From Paramecium sonneborni (Eukaryota; Ciliophora; Oligohymenophorea; Peniculida; Parameciidae): a stretch of DNA of 64,000 nt. Within the stretch, counting starts at the first letter, position 1. Each line of letters begins with the position of its first letter. The notes below the pieces were generated by a model that was not told the DNA's origin, did no database searches, and saw only the letters and a program-made list of their open reading frames with translations. A program made the position numbers and the translations under genes. Shown here piece after piece: positions 24,256 through 37,555 of this stretch. The stretch lies in the NCBI GenBank assembly GCA_905182985.1, contig CAJJDN010000054.1:324025-388024 (forward strand), read 5' to 3'.

Positions 24256-27200
24256 TCAGAAATTGATCAAAGTTCTGAGAGTTCTCTCAAATGTGTCATC
24301 AGTAAATAATGTTTGGGAAGGTATCACATAGACGAAATGAATTATGATCTTGCTGTTTTCATAAATTTTATTTTTAACCTCAGTTATAATAAACATCAAA
24401 ACAACAAAATGTATAACCAAATAACAAATATTGAAAACCTAATTAAAATAAAAAAGAGTTACTTTTTATTAATCTACCAATTTGATTGTAACATCAATTA
24501 AATCATTATAAAAATTTGAATTCATTACATTAATCACTTCTGATATCATGAATGCTCCTTCTAATTCATTCTAAGTAGGCACAGCTCTATAAGTAAAATT
24601 ATTAATTGCCACATCTGTTTCAATTAAATTTTAAATATATATTAACATAGCTTTAAGACCATGCCTCATGTTTTAATTCATTATAGTAGGACATAACTAT
24701 GCTGCTCTAATCTTTAGATCTCCTGGTAAGTATTCACACAAATCACTAAGTTGAATTTTAGAATAAAAGTCATAAAACTTATTTGTCACAAGCATACTTA
24801 AAATTTAATTATAATAAATTACTTATCAAAATTAGGATCTTAGGATGTAAATAATTTAGTATTATTAAGAGATTCCATAATATAATACCACATTCTATCA
24901 AAATATGCTGCATCTAAATACATATAGTTTTTTCTTCCATAAAGAACTTCTCTTTATGCAAACATTAAGGGTATATCACCACCAAGATCAGCCAATTATT
25001 TTTTATAAAAAGCTGTTTCTGGGTATTTCTTTAAATATTTTAAAAATTCCAAATAATTTACTATACTATTTAAACCAAGTATTGAATAAAATAAAATTAG
25101 TATAAAAATAAATCTATAAGGAGGTATTCTTTTTTTTCTTAAATTTTTTGTACTTCTTGTTTCTTTCTCTACTTTTTACTCAAAAAATTATAATTCTTTT
25201 TCTGCAATTTTAAGATTATAATTAAATTTATAAGAATTATCTTATTGTAATTTATCAAGTAATTACTTAAATTTTAAGATATCTTACTATATAGCATCAT
25301 TATCAGAATATTAGCTTAATTGTAAGAATAGAATAAGTTTTTTATTGATATAAATTTAAGCATAAATAATTGAAATTACCATTATAACCAAAAATAATTG
25401 CTGAAATAAAAAAAGTGTTTAAACTTCATCTTAAAAACTTTATCCCCTTGAAATAGTTTGGGTCATTATATCAGAATTTAATTAAGTCATTATATCTCTG
25501 ATTATAGGATAATTTTTAAAACTATAAAAGATTTATTGACTATCAGCTTTAACCGTTTTCTCATATATGTAATTCATCTTCAAAATATATTAAAAATTCA
25601 ACAAAACAGAGATTGCTGTCCTAAGAGTCATATTATATTATTCTGATTTATAAGTATCAAGATAAGAATAAGCCATTATATATTTAGTTTATAATAATCC
25701 TTAAAGTTCTTGTCGATTAAGAACTAATTTTAAGTTTTAATTTAAAGAGTCAAATCCAAGTCCTAAATTAGAAGTTGCAAATTTAGAAACTGAATTATAC
25801 TCTTATTAAGAAATAATACCATTAGTTTTCTAGAAATTGTAAGTCCATAAATTCCATCTAGTAACTAAAAACATATCCATTGGTTAAAAGAATAGATTTT
25901 TTATTTCTAATAAATTGATATCAATTGCAAATGCTACTAAATTTAAACTTGATAATTGCTAAAATAGAAAGTATATATTACTATTATGATGAATAATGCT
26001 TAAATAATTAAACATAAAATAAACAACAAGACCAATAATTAATGTTATCTTTTTAAAGGCATATGCTTATTAAATTTGTTATATAGGTCATATTTTCTAT
26101 AAAATTTTGAATTTCTAAGCATTCTTATAGATGATACTTAAGATTAATCTTCCCTATCAAATAATTCTTCTTTTTTAACCTCCTATTGTTCTGGTTATAA
26201 TCCCTTACCATCTCCACCTTAAGTTAAAGATTTAATTGACTGTTTTTTACTTTCAGTTTTTATTTTCTCAACTAAAAGATGTTATTCAGGATCACCTCTA
26301 GATGTAAATACTTATGGTTAAACTGAATCTATATTTAAAACCCTTTTTATGGCTTCTTCATTTAAACTTTTAATTTCATTTAAACTCTATAATTTATTTA
26401 AACTTTTTGCCTCTTTTAAACTTTTTATATCATTTTATCCTTTTACTTCATTATTCTATTGAGGTAAGTATGTATCTTCTTTTGAAACTTATTTAATTAT
26501 TATAAGTTTCTCTTCTGCTATGCTTAATTCATTAGCTGAGGATGATATAATTGTTTATGTTTCTTTTTTTGTTGAATTACCGTTATTTTAATAGGTAATT
26601 TATATATTTTCAAGCTTTACAATCATGTATATCATTTGATCTTTATGATGTTTCACTATTATTTCTAAGTTGCAATAGTAACGAATATCATCTGATTCTT
26701 CATTTTAATAGATTAACTTTTAAGTATTTATTACAACATTTTCTAAAAAGCAACTTTAATTCACCTATTAAATTTCTGGAAATACATTAATTATAGATGA
26801 TCCCTTTGAAAAAAGTGCTTTATAATATTTAATTTCTTTTAATTGATTTGTAAAACTAGTTATATTATATTTTTCATCAACAATCACCGTTGCATTTTTA
26901 ACAGAAGTTGGAGATATTAAACAAATAAAGTTTACTTAATCAGAATATGTTAAATCTATTGCAAAATCTATAGTATCAATTAATTATCCATGAGTTATAT
27001 AATTTTGATATAACTATCTAACAAATTTGGATTTACCTGTTATTATAAATTCATCTACTAATTTATTATGCCATTCACGAATTCCTAAAGGAATTAAATC
27101 CTAAAAAGTTTTATTACATATAAAATAGGGGGCATTACTAGAAATTTTATTTAATTACAATTATCCATTTTCATATTTTGTTGTTATATAAAACATATGT

Positions 27201-28483
27201 TTATTTGTTGTATAATCTATAATATATATATCTGCTGATTTTTTGGCATGAATTATCATTTCATTTGCTTCTAACAAATCATTTAAAATTTCTGCATAAA
27301 AAAAACAAATTAAAGCTTACACCATTCCATTAGGCTCACTTAAATAATACTCATCTATTTATTTCTTGATTTTTAACATCCTATTCACAAATTTATAAAT
27401 CTCATCAAATTCATTTGTTTTCCAATTTTATAATAATTTAATTTTCCATGCAATAATTTTTTACAAACTATTCGAAATTTTTATATTCTTAATATCATTT
27501 TAGATTAATTTTGAAGCTACTCCCATTAATTATTGACTTTTTACTTTTTATTGCAAATCTTAATTGATTTAATTTATACATTTTTTCAACAATTGATTTT
27601 GTTTGATTTATCTTATAAAATTTTAATCTTTTAATTTATTGAGAATTAAAAAACTTTCATAAAACTTTTTCTATTAAAGTAAAATCGATGCGTTGATTAT
27701 TGGATCTTTTGAATAAATTATATCTGATAATCTTATATATGTCATAATTTTGAAGAAAAAAGGAACTAAAATGAGAGTAAAGGTATTTTCAAAATGAATA
27801 AATTATATTATTCCTACATATAATGTTGATAATTAAATTGAAATCATTATTAATCGTATTAATGGAGATCTTTGATTTTTGATTAATATAAGGTCTAAAG
27901 CTTATGTTGCTGAATTTACAATTGCAATAATTTATATGTGTTTAAGCTTGAAATTTAATTTATAAAATATCATGAGCATAATATTTATCATCAAAGTTAT
28001 AATGCTAAAAAATGTAATCTAAGTTCTTTAAAAATTCTTTGTGTTAATATCTAGTGTTCCTTATATAAATAATATCTCAAACATCTATATAAATATTATA
28101 AGTCCTCCAATAAAATAACCTTAAATGTCTTCAAATTATTCAATGACAAAATTCAGAAATCCCACCTTCATTAAACAATTTATTAGACTAATTATACTTT
28201 TCCCTGGTATTTTAGCCTTTATTATACACAATATTTATAGAAGCAAAAAGCAAAATCCAAAAATATGAAAATGTGAAATTTATATTCTAACTGAAGGTCT
28301 AGCAAATAACACCAAAGTGTAAATCCATGAAGATGAATTCTGATAATATATGTAAGAAATATTCAATAGGGATGCATGTATAAGAAGTAAGTTAACTAAA
28401 TTATCGGGTAATGTAAGGGCAGAATCATCATATTCCATGTATTTTGCTAAAATTTTGGACATTATATGACTAATATTAGGCAT
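24256..28483 (-). CDS. Large polytopic PAS-domain membrane protein (ciliate TmcB-like)
   Basis: About 1392 residues from MPNISHIM, introns at 25959-25981 and 24797-24822. Layout: residues ~1-245 hold about six hydrophobic segments. A soluble helical region follows (AWKIKLLQNW, then repeat-like helices), then a PAS-like domain near 440-560 (QDLIPLGIREWHNKLVDEF, then ITGKSKFVRQ). A Ser/Lys/Glu-rich linker contains an internal repeat (EAKSLNKLQSLNEIKSLNE). A C-terminal half has several TM helices with a long extracellular loop. This plan resembles the TmcB-like PAS proteins that are numerous in ciliates; the name is by resemblance. The N-terminus is uncertain: good protein continues upstream to ~28682 (MNRSLNHNQ), but in another frame. 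Confidence 0.7.
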
Positions 28484-29473
28484 TGAAAACTAAATATCTG
28501 AAAGAAAAATTATGATAATTATTTTTAAATTATCTTCTATACAAATCCCATTTAATTTATGTTATAAGATTATTTGATTATATATTTATTTAATTTTTAC
28601 AAAATAACATCATACTCCTATTATACTTGTTGAAATATAAAACAATTATAATTAGCTAATTATGATTTAAACTCCTATTCATATTTTATCTAGTTAAAAA
28701 AAATCTAGTTTATAATCTTATAATAAGATTTATATGTTTTTCTTTTAAAATATCTATTAGCATTAATATCAAAATAATGTCTTGATGCGATCAATAATTC
28801 CACTGAAGTAAAACATTTTATTCAAATTTTAATTGTTTATAAATTAAATTTTAATTTTTACGAAAGCTGTTTTAGAATTAAAAACCTTGAGAAAAGTCTG
28901 CTCGTCATAGATAATTAAATTAATTTATTACATCATTTTTTATTTTTGTATTTAAATATGTTGATAATATTGTATATTAAATATTAAAAAAAAATAAATA
29001 GAAAGTTTGAACTGCTTAATTGTTATTTTTTTTAATATAATAATTCTTTATAATTAAAAATAGAAGAAAAAATCTGAAAAAGCTTATAACTTGGGGTTTG
29101 ATTGATGATTTATTAAGAATGGAATTTTTTATCAAATTAAAAGAATAATTTAAATATTAAAATTGTATTAAAAAATAGTGAATTTAACAAACTTAGTAAA
29201 TATATTCTATCTTATATTTAAGTTTATGTATTTTAAAAATAATGTAATTATATAAATCTAATTATAACATATTAAAATTGAAAGATTTAAAATTAGACAA
29301 GTCTTAAATAATTTAGAGATCATTTAATAGTTTTAAGAAATATTATAATCTTAATTTGTCTTAGGAACTTTTTTAAGATTAACATTTAGTAGATTTTTTA
29401 ATTTATTTCTTATTCTTTAAATAAAAGCCTTAAATTCGATAAAATAATTAAAATATAAATCTTTAAAGCAAAA
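28484..29473. other. AT-rich region; possible broken 5' end of the PAS gene
   Basis: From 28484 to about 28682 the minus strand reads protein-like in two frames: one with EDNLKIIIIFLSDIQFS joining the PAS gene, the other with an upstream ATG at 28680-28682. This suggests a one-base frameshift or an unrecognised intron. From ~28700 to 29473 I see no coding sequence, only long A and T runs. Confidence 0.4.
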
Positions 29474-29832
29474 TGATTGCCGTGTAAATTTCCAAGATGT
29501 TTTTATTCAGATTTTAAAGAGTTTATTAGAGTAGACAGAATTTAAAAGCGATTTTTATAATTATAATATAATGAACATTTAACAATTATATTATAAAAAA
29601 TGAAAGCTGTTCTTTGATTTTATTCCGCTTATTTTAAAAAAATTGATATGTTTTCGAGGATTGAAATAATCCACAGCTTATTAAATGATAATAGTTTAGG
29701 ATTCATCGATTGAGATGAAAATCAGAAAAATTTAATGATTTCTACAATTATCATAGAGAATTATAAAAAAGGGAAATATGTGATTTTTATTAGCAAATCT
29801 AGTTAAATAAATGATTGAAATGAGATTAAAAA
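29474..29832 (+). pseudogene. Short coding remnants, unrecognised
   Basis: A frame reading NDCRVNFQDVFIQILKSLLE is open for ~43 codons to a TGA. After it another frame reads KIDMFSRIEIIHSLLNDN, with a TGA inside. The pieces look like protein rather than random AT-rich sequence but have no start and no joining introns. Probably the debris of a gene. Confidence 0.35.
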
Positions 29833-29978
29833 AAAAAATGAGTTTAATAATAATTCAAAGAGATTTATTAGCTTAAGTAATAATAATTTAAGAATCATAA
29901 TATTAATGAATATTAAAACATTTAAATATTTTGTCATCTAGATAATCTTATTAATTTAAATATAATATTTATTTAATT

Positions 29979-32189
29979 ATGCATAATTTTCTGTTTGGAA
30001 ATAGAAGAACAAATTATTCAAGTTTCAGTCCTTTTGGTTCTTAGAAAAACTTGAAACCAGGGATCATAAGTAAAATAAAAAATAAGATTTATGGTTTATT
30101 TCAACCAACAATTAACTAATAAAGTTTAATCCAACGGATACAAACATTCGAAGATGAAAATTTAGAAAAAGAACTATCTAATTAATTTAAAAATAATCTT
30201 GTACTTATTGATCGGATTATACCTAATTTAGAAGATAATTTAGGACTGAAAAGGAAGTGTACATATCCTTTTGAATAATATATAAAAGATGAATTTAATA
30301 CAGATAAAAAATAATCTAAATAAACACAAACTGAATTGAATAATAAATCAAGTGATTCATAGATCAAAACATAGAATGTTAAAAAACAAAAGAAGTTTAA
30401 AAAAAATCAATCAAAAATGTATAAATGTAGAAAAATGGAAGGTAATATTTGTAAATAATAATAATAGAAAATCCAAAATAGTTAGAGTTTAACCTAAATA
30501 ATCAAAAATTAAAATAAAATTTACAAGATAAATATGAAAATTCTTCAGATTGTTTATCAAATTAATCAAATAAGAAATTTAAATAGTTTGATAGCTTTAG
30601 TGAGAGTAGTATACCACTAAAATAATAAAAAGGTGAAACAAGTGATTATTTATCACCAGTAAAAATACTAGAGAATTAGTCGATTATTTAAAATGATTAG
30701 AAAAAGAAATAAAAATCTGATTCAATAAATAAGAAGAAGGAATCTCTATCTTCTGTGCATAGCTCACCAAATTAAGAAAGTGTGAAAGATGATTCAAATA
30801 AAAATAAAAACTTTTCAAATTCAACTGGAACCAATACAAAAGGAGAAGGGAATGAAACATTAATAAATTTTTAACATGGGGATATCAAATAAGAAGTTGA
30901 AGAAAAGATATAAGAATTTAAATAAAATTAAGATGAAATATTTTAAAATACTTAAGAATCCAATTTGAATCAAGTATTTAATTTTATTATTAAAGTAGAA
31001 ATAAGAACAACTTAAAGAAGACAAGAGTCAAATACAAAAATAAGAACTTTCTATTGATCAAACCTAAAAAAAAGAAAAAAATGATAACAAAAATGAAAAT
31101 CTACAGTTTTAATTCTTTGAAGGATCAAACTTAACTTTAAATTAATTAAATGAAAATAAAGAAATTATTTAAGAAGGAACAAAAATTGAAGAATAAAAAT
31201 AATTAATAAAAAATTAAATATTTTCACCTTCAAAAATTAAGAAAGAATAAGATTAGACCTAATCAATTCATCTTTAAGTAGATGAATGTTTGAATAGAAT
31301 TGATAAATAAAATAGTTTGATTGAAAAAACATCAAGTTTTTAAAATTTATAACCACAATAAAATAAAGAAATTCAAAAAAATATACTTTAAACTAGTTTT
31401 TTGAATAATTAGAATAAGTAAACAATTGATAAAAATGAAAAATTATCAAAAGAATAAAATCCATTTCTAGTACAAAGTCCTCATATCAGTTATGATCAAA
31501 TAAGTCTTTATTTTTAATCTAGTACAACATCTAATCTAAATAAATAATGCTAATCATAAAATTAAAATTAGGCTGTGTTAGATTTATTTAAAATATCTAC
31601 ATAATCTCCTTAAAAATTACTAAATAAAACATAAGAAAAATTCAATTCTTAAAATTTATAATAAACAAATAATAATTTTGGAAATCCAAAAGTACTTCAA
31701 TATTCAGTTAATAAATAAATGGAAATTATTGAATAATCTCCATAAATCAATTAGATTATTTAAAATTAATAATAAATATTTGAGTAAACAAAACTTAATT
31801 ATTAATAGTAACCAACTTTATAGAATAATCTATTTTAATAGTAATAATAATAGTAATAATAGCATTATCCATAATAATTGATATAATAGTAAAGTTTCTA
31901 ATTATAAAATTCTTTTCCTTTATAACAGCATACTTCAAATTAAGTTTCAAGCTTAAATTTATTCTAAACTAATTCCTTCTAATAATAATAGAATGAAATT
32001 ATGAATAACCCTCTTCATTTAAAAAATGATGTGTTATCTCTTTTTTAGGATACAAAAAAATCTGATAGAGGTGAAAATTAAATATATATTTTAGATATTT
32101 TTTAGACATAACAATATCAATAGACAAGCTAGAGTTTGAATAATAGTTTTAATAAGGGTAGAAAGAAGTAGAGGATTAATAATTTTTGA
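29979..32189 (+). CDS. Gln/Asn-rich low-complexity protein
   Basis: About 719 residues, introns at 30442-30467 (26 nt) and 30974-30998 (25 nt). N-terminal ~110 residues are ordered-looking: MHNFLFGNRRTNYSSFSPFG, a possible amphipathic helix PGIISKIKNKIYGLF, then an acidic helical part. The remainder is dominated by Gln (TAA/TAG), Asn, Lys and Ser, with a run of about 20 near-continuous Gln codons near 31820-31870 and an Asn/Phe-rich C-terminus (FGNPK, LNNSFNKGRKKQ). A short amphipathic helix plus sparse Phe-Gly recalls nuclear-pore basket proteins, but this is only a guess; no domain is identified. Confidence 0.75.
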
Positions 32190-32578
32190 TTTTTTTCCAA
32201 GAAATAATTTATTTTATGTTTACAATAAATCACTTAATTTTTTAACATATAAATTTACTCGAAAATTAATTATATTTAATTCTTGACAAGAATTATAAGT
32301 ACAAAACTATTTATAAATCAATTTAAGTAGAGTATTAGGAATAAATAATAGTTTAATTAATAAAGAAAGTGCATAATTAAATTTAGATTAATGGAGTAAA
32401 ATAAAGATCTTTACATAATTTAAAGAAAGCCATTTATATATTGAGAAAATAATAGTTTATTTTTGTAGTTAAAAATGATAAGAATTTTTGATTAAATAAA
32501 ATGAAATAGAAAAATGATTTTTGATTGGTTAATATATGTACTTTAGATATTTTTTTTTAACAAATTTTATTAATAAAT
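32190..32578. other. Intergenic spacer
   Basis: About 390 bp between two plus-strand genes. AT-rich. No coding remnant, repeat or motif recognised. Confidence 0.5.
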
Positions 32579-33232
32579 ATGGCAGAACATATTTTAAATC
32601 TAATAAACAAATAAGCAGCAGAATAATAAGGATAATTGGAAGAATTAGATATCTCAGAGATTAAAATAGAGTAAATAACACCTGAGATTACTGAAAATTT
32701 GAAGAAGCATTCTTAATTATCAAGTTTAGCAATTACAAGTTGTGGACTCAAAACTTTGGAAGGATTACCATAAATTGAATCATTAGAAGTTTTGATCTTG
32801 GAAGGTAATAAATTAGATGGAAATGCATTAAAATATATTAGTGAGAATTTCAAAAATTTGATTTGCTTATCTTTAGCAGATAATCAAATTAAAACATTTG
32901 ATGTATATATTTATATTTATCAAAGGAATTGCGTGTACTAACAAAATTACCTAATTTATAACAATTAGATTTATCTGAAAATTAAGTGGAATAATAAAAT
33001 GAATATCATTAAAAGATTTTTGAAATGTTACCTAATTTATAAGTATTAGATAATAAAAATAAAGAGGGAAAGGCTATTGAATATTCTGATGTAAAAATTA
33101 TATTTATTTTAGGAAGATATTGGCGATGAAGAGGGTCTTGGATCTGATTCTGAATTTAATGAAGATGAAGATGATGATGAAGAAGAAAGTGAAGATGAAT
33201 CTCCAAAACCATAAAAGAAAACAAAAAAGTGA
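32579..33232 (+). CDS. ANP32-like acidic leucine-rich nuclear phosphoprotein
   Basis: About 202 residues, introns at 32903-32925 (23 nt) and 33091-33112 (22 nt). Leucine-rich repeats run from ~35 to 145 (LSSLAITSCGLKTLEGLPQ, LEVLILEGNKLDG, LICLSLADNQIKTFD, LPNLQQLDLSEN). The C-terminus is a short acidic tract (EDEDDDEEESEDES) with a basic end (QKKTKK) able to serve as nuclear signal. Both features and order define the ANP32 family, nuclear proteins tied to chromatin, phosphatase inhibition and mRNA export. The acidic tail is shorter than in animals. Both introns lie next to a Gat codon at phase 0. Confidence 0.9.
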
Positions 33233-33913
33233 TTTTAATCTAGATATATTCAATAATTATATTGAATTATTTAATATTTTATAAAAATATTAGTTTCTAT
33301 GTGTTCAAATTCTTATGACGATTGATTGATAATATTTGGAATATGAAAAATTTCATTATATTTGACTATCATTATTAAACTATAATTTTTATATATTCAG
33401 AGAAATTTAGTATAATTTATAATTACTATCTTTCAGAATTTTTAGTATTATTTTTATTATCATATCAAGATAGACTCAATATAATATAATTTAAAATCAG
33501 CTAAAAATTAGGATAAAGCTTTTAAAACCACTTTTTAATGGCTGAAAAAAAAAGAGTGATTAATAAACTTAGCATTAATTTACTAATCATTTTTAATGAA
33601 CAGATTATTTTTTAAAATTAAAGGTTTCACTATTAAATGATTTTATATATAATAAAGGTAGATCCATCCATAAAATTTGTTTTTTAATTAAAAGTAATGT
33701 GGAAATATAGTCTGAGTTAATGTATGATAAAAACTAAAGTTAAAGCTAAAAATATCTTAGCTCTAATGAATCTCTTACACTGGATTTTAATATAGGTAAG
33801 AATACTCAGAATAAGATTTACTTGATGGTATTATAAAATGTTTAAGGTTAATCAAAATTGGTTTGGATATGTTAATTTTAATATTAATGAAAGCATGATG
33901 AGTAAAGGAGAAT
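33233..33913. other. Intergenic spacer
   Basis: About 680 bp, AT-rich. A few short open stretches such as MFKVNQNWFGYVNF near 33839 exist but end quickly at TGA. I see no gene. Confidence 0.45.
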
Positions 33914-34885
33914 ATGTCTGATTCAAATGTTAAAATATTCATTTCGTATTAGATTGTCAATTTAGAAGAAATTAATTTTACAGAGAGTAGAGTTTAATGA
34001 ATTTCAAAAAGAAATATCTTCATTAATAGAAGATGAGCAATCTAGAATTCAAAAATGAAAATTAATATTTTATAGAAATAAAATGAAAATTAATAGACTG
34101 AATCATAATAATAAAAGAAAAATACTTATTTACTTAATAAATAAACAGTAAAAATAGAAGAACTAAATCATTAACTTTTAAATTAAATACAGTATGAAAA
34201 GAATAAAATAATTGAAGGAAATTACAAAATTTATAAATGAACAAAGTTAAAGATATATAAATACTATGGTTTTTGAGATTTCAGAGTTTTCTGAATAGAC
34301 TATTAAGTAATAAGATAAATAATTAAAGTATTATAAGAGAAAAACGAAAAACATTAATTTGAGCATGAATTTACAAAAAAAAAACTTTTCACTAAAGAAT
34401 AAGAATAAGACTAATATTAAGTTTTAATTCCTTAATAAAAAGATTAAAGTAAGAATTTGGAGATTATGAATTCTAAATTAAAAAGATAAATTAAAGAATT
34501 TGAGTAGGATAAATTAAAAAGAGATTAAAATAATAAAAAGATAGAGAGTGATTTATATAAATAGATTGATAATCTGACTGGATAGTTATTATAAAATCAA
34601 GATTAAGTATAATAAAAATAGATTAATTCAATAATTTTGAATAAATAAAAGAGAGAAGAATTTAATGTAGTGTATTAATAAAAAATGAAGAACTTAAAAT
34701 ATATGGTATTAATTTTGTTAAGGAAATATAAATATAAATTATATCAAAAAAAGATAGTAATAATTTGGAATAATTTGATTTTTATATTTAGCTTTTTTAT
34801 ATATTAATTATCCGTTAAACATGCTGAAAATCTCGAATAAGTCAAGAAAGAATGAATAATTGGAAACTATATAAGTGATTGAGAA
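33914..34885 (+). pseudogene. Broken 5' half of the coiled-coil/EF-hand gene
   Basis: Coiled-coil protein reads well here but in at least four successive frames: VEFNEFQKEISSLIEDEQ, then QTVKIEELNHQLLNQ, then TKFINEQSQRYINTMVF, then LQEKNEKHQFEHEF with a long helix after it, and finally a frame continuous with the next feature but holding two TGAs. Each switch is a single-base shift in an A-rich run, and no GTA...AG pair explains them. Start would be at MSDSNVKIF (33914). Either this allele is dying from its 5' end or the sequence here is poor. Confidence 0.5.
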
Positions 34886-36213
34886 ATGTACAAGTATGAA
34901 TAATTGTAAATGATTATAGAAATAATGAAAGAGGATCGTTTATAATTGAGATAAATGGTAAAGGATGAAAATATTAGATTGATTGAATTAGTAGCAAAAC
35001 ATAAAAAAAGAAATGATCTTAATGATTTATAATAAGAATTAAGAAAGTTCCTTAAAGATAAAAAGGGATCACCAGAAAAGGTTTAAGGTGCTCCAATAAT
35101 TTTAAGAAAAGTAAAATCAAAAGAGAGATGTGAATGGAATACATCAATGAGTTCAAATCCATCTATAAAATCACCTAGTAGATCTAATTTAGATTTTAGA
35201 AAGAAATAAAAAGAAGACTAATCACATAAAAAAACAGAATCACTAAAAATGCAAGAAAAATTTGATAGCCAAATAGAACAAAAAGAAAATGATGAATTTA
35301 AAATACTTGATGAAATATAGGAAGTAAAAATAAAAGAATAATAAATTGTATTCAATACAGCAAATTCAGTCATCGATCCATTTTTTGAAGATTTAACTCC
35401 TGTTAAAATGGAATTTTAAACAATAATTTCTTAAGCACCTCTTAATCAAAGTGATTAAAGAAGTGAATGCATTTTATAATATAATGCAGCGGAAATATAA
35501 TAATATATTAATATATAAGATAAACATTATGTTTCAAAAGAGACTTATTTAATTCCATAATTAAAAAGTCTCAATTATAAAATGATAGTTAATGTTGAAT
35601 ATTAAAATTTATTTACTGATTGGAAAAGTATACTTAGTCCTTAATAACCAATTTATCATATAAAATAAGACAATTAATAATAATCAGAATAATAAATTGA
35701 ATCAGAATAATCAAAATAAAATTTAATTACTCTTAAAACTGAACCTTCTTAACTAATAAAAAGCTTAGAAATAAGAGGAGTAACTGCTGAAGAATTATTC
35801 ACTTATTTAGTTCATCATAGATTTACTAAAAGATTGAATTTATATTAAATTATGGAAAATGCTAAAATAGCCATTCCAAATGCATAATTAGATTTAGATT
35901 CTTTATTTAGATTAGCAGATACTGATGAAGATGGATGGATAAATTTAGAAGATTTAGGATAAACTTTAATAGAAACATGTATTGAAAAAGAATCTAATCC
36001 AAATCCAATTAAGGAATTATTTAATTAACTTGATGGAAATGTTAAATTAGATAATTTTATAAATTTAATTAATGATAGAATATAAGCAGAAATGTAAATT
36101 TAAATATTTAATATAGTCTCTATCATGAAATTGATATATTTGGCAAAGGATTCATTACTTACTGGGAGATGTACAATCATTATGAAGAAATTGAAAAATT
36201 ATTGATTGGATGA
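34886..36213 (+). CDS. Coiled-coil/EF-hand protein, 3' part intact
   Basis: From the ATG at 34886 (MYKYEQLQMIIEIMK) an unbroken frame of about 434 residues runs to TGA at 36211-36213, with one intron at 36094-36116. Layout: helical N-terminal ~60 residues, a Ser/Lys/Gln-rich unstructured middle, and C-terminal EF-hands. The first loop, DTDEDGWINLED, is canonical. The pair partner has GNVKLDNF and a last hand reads DIFGKGFITYWEM. The upstream 970 bp encodes more of the same protein but is broken (previous feature), so this may be a truncated product. Function unknown; Ca2+ binding is likely for the first hand. Confidence 0.6.
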
Positions 36214-36359
36214 TTTAAATATTTCAAATTAGTACTAACAAACAATATAAAATTTCTAAGACTTTTTATAATTTCAAAGTTAATATAGAATTTTTGATAT
36301 GAAATGATAAACAATTGATATATAATTTAATTTTATGGTATATTAAATGATTAATAAAA

Positions 36360-37555
36360 ATGTTATTAAAAAATTATGTGAATCCATAATATTATGATAA
36401 TTTGAGAAAGTTTAAATACAGTGGTTAGAATCTTTCAATTTTATATAATTGGATTCTTGGAGATATTGCATAATGGGTGGTAAATAAACAAAATAAATAT
36501 TAGGTTGATAAATTGCCAAGAACAGTAGCACCAAATCTTATAACAATAACAGGATTTTGTAATTTGTTAACAGGATTTGCTTTGATATTAATATTGAATC
36601 CGATGTTTGATAAAGATTTACCATAATGGGCTAGTTTATACTTAGCATGGACAATATTTGTATATTAAACATTAGATAATGCTGATGGAAAATAGGCAAG
36701 AAGAACTAAATAATCTACTGCTTTAGGAATGCTATTAGATCATGGTAGTGATTGTACTGCAACATGGATAGCTGGTTTATTGTATATTAATGCTTTTAAG
36801 ATAACATTTACTCCATTTAATATGTTAACTGCAATAGCAGTAAGTTTTTTAGGTTTTTATTTTGGTGTTTATTGTTAATAACATACAGGAGTATTCTAAT
36901 TAGGAGTTATTAATGGAGTTGATGAAGGATTACCAACACTTTAACTATTTTTAGTTGTAACTGCTATTATGTCATCATAATTTTGGCTTAATGAAATTTA
37001 AATCACAAATACACTTTCAATTCAATATAATACAATCTTACTTGGTATTACTATCACTGGATGCATAGTAACTATCTTTTAATTTTGTTATCCTGTATTC
37101 AAAAAGATGAATTGGAACATTCTTAAAATTCTAAAAAGTCTGTCATTGCCAATTACACTTATGATAACATTTTTAAGTTTGACCTATTTATCCCCAACTT
37201 ATGTGTTATTAAAATGGTTCCACATTTATGTTATTACTATTGGATTGCAATGGTCAAAAATGATTAATCTATGGCAATTGGCAATCATTACTAAAGAAGT
37301 AATTATATATATATAAATATATAGACTTTCAGTTAATTTTCATTCAGTTGGGCTTTTATTTTAGGCTCTATTATGTTAAATTTGATATCACAATATTTAA
37401 CTCCAAATGGTCTTTGTTTCTTTGATGAAGTCTAATTGATCTTTGTTTTGTTAGTATTCTCTTTTTTATCCTACATGCATTGTGTAATTAGTATTATCCA
37501 CTAATTATGTGAAGTTCTTGACATTTATGCATTCAGCATAAAATATCCATAATGA
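36360..37555 (+). CDS. CDP-alcohol phosphotransferase (choline/ethanolamine phosphotransferase type)
   Basis: About 389 residues, one intron at 37299-37324 (26 nt). It carries the full CDP-alcohol phosphatidyltransferase signature DGxxAR(x8)GxxxDxxxD (DGKQARR..GMLLDHGSD) near residue 105, after TM1-2. In all about ten hydrophobic segments are spread along the protein, as in the eukaryotic CPT/EPT/CEPT enzymes, whose usual length is 390-420. These transfer phosphocholine or phosphoethanolamine from the CDP-activated form to diacylglycerol in ER/Golgi membranes. Head-group preference cannot be told. Confidence 0.93.

Noticed and set aside
24313..24501. Plus-strand open frame with an ATG at 24250
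   Set aside because: It lies fully antisense to the C-terminal membrane part of the PAS gene, which reads continuously to its TGA at 24256.
29979..32189. Nucleoporin call for the Q/N-rich protein
   Set aside because: Only a possible amphipathic helix and a few Phe-Gly support it; too weak to name the gene.
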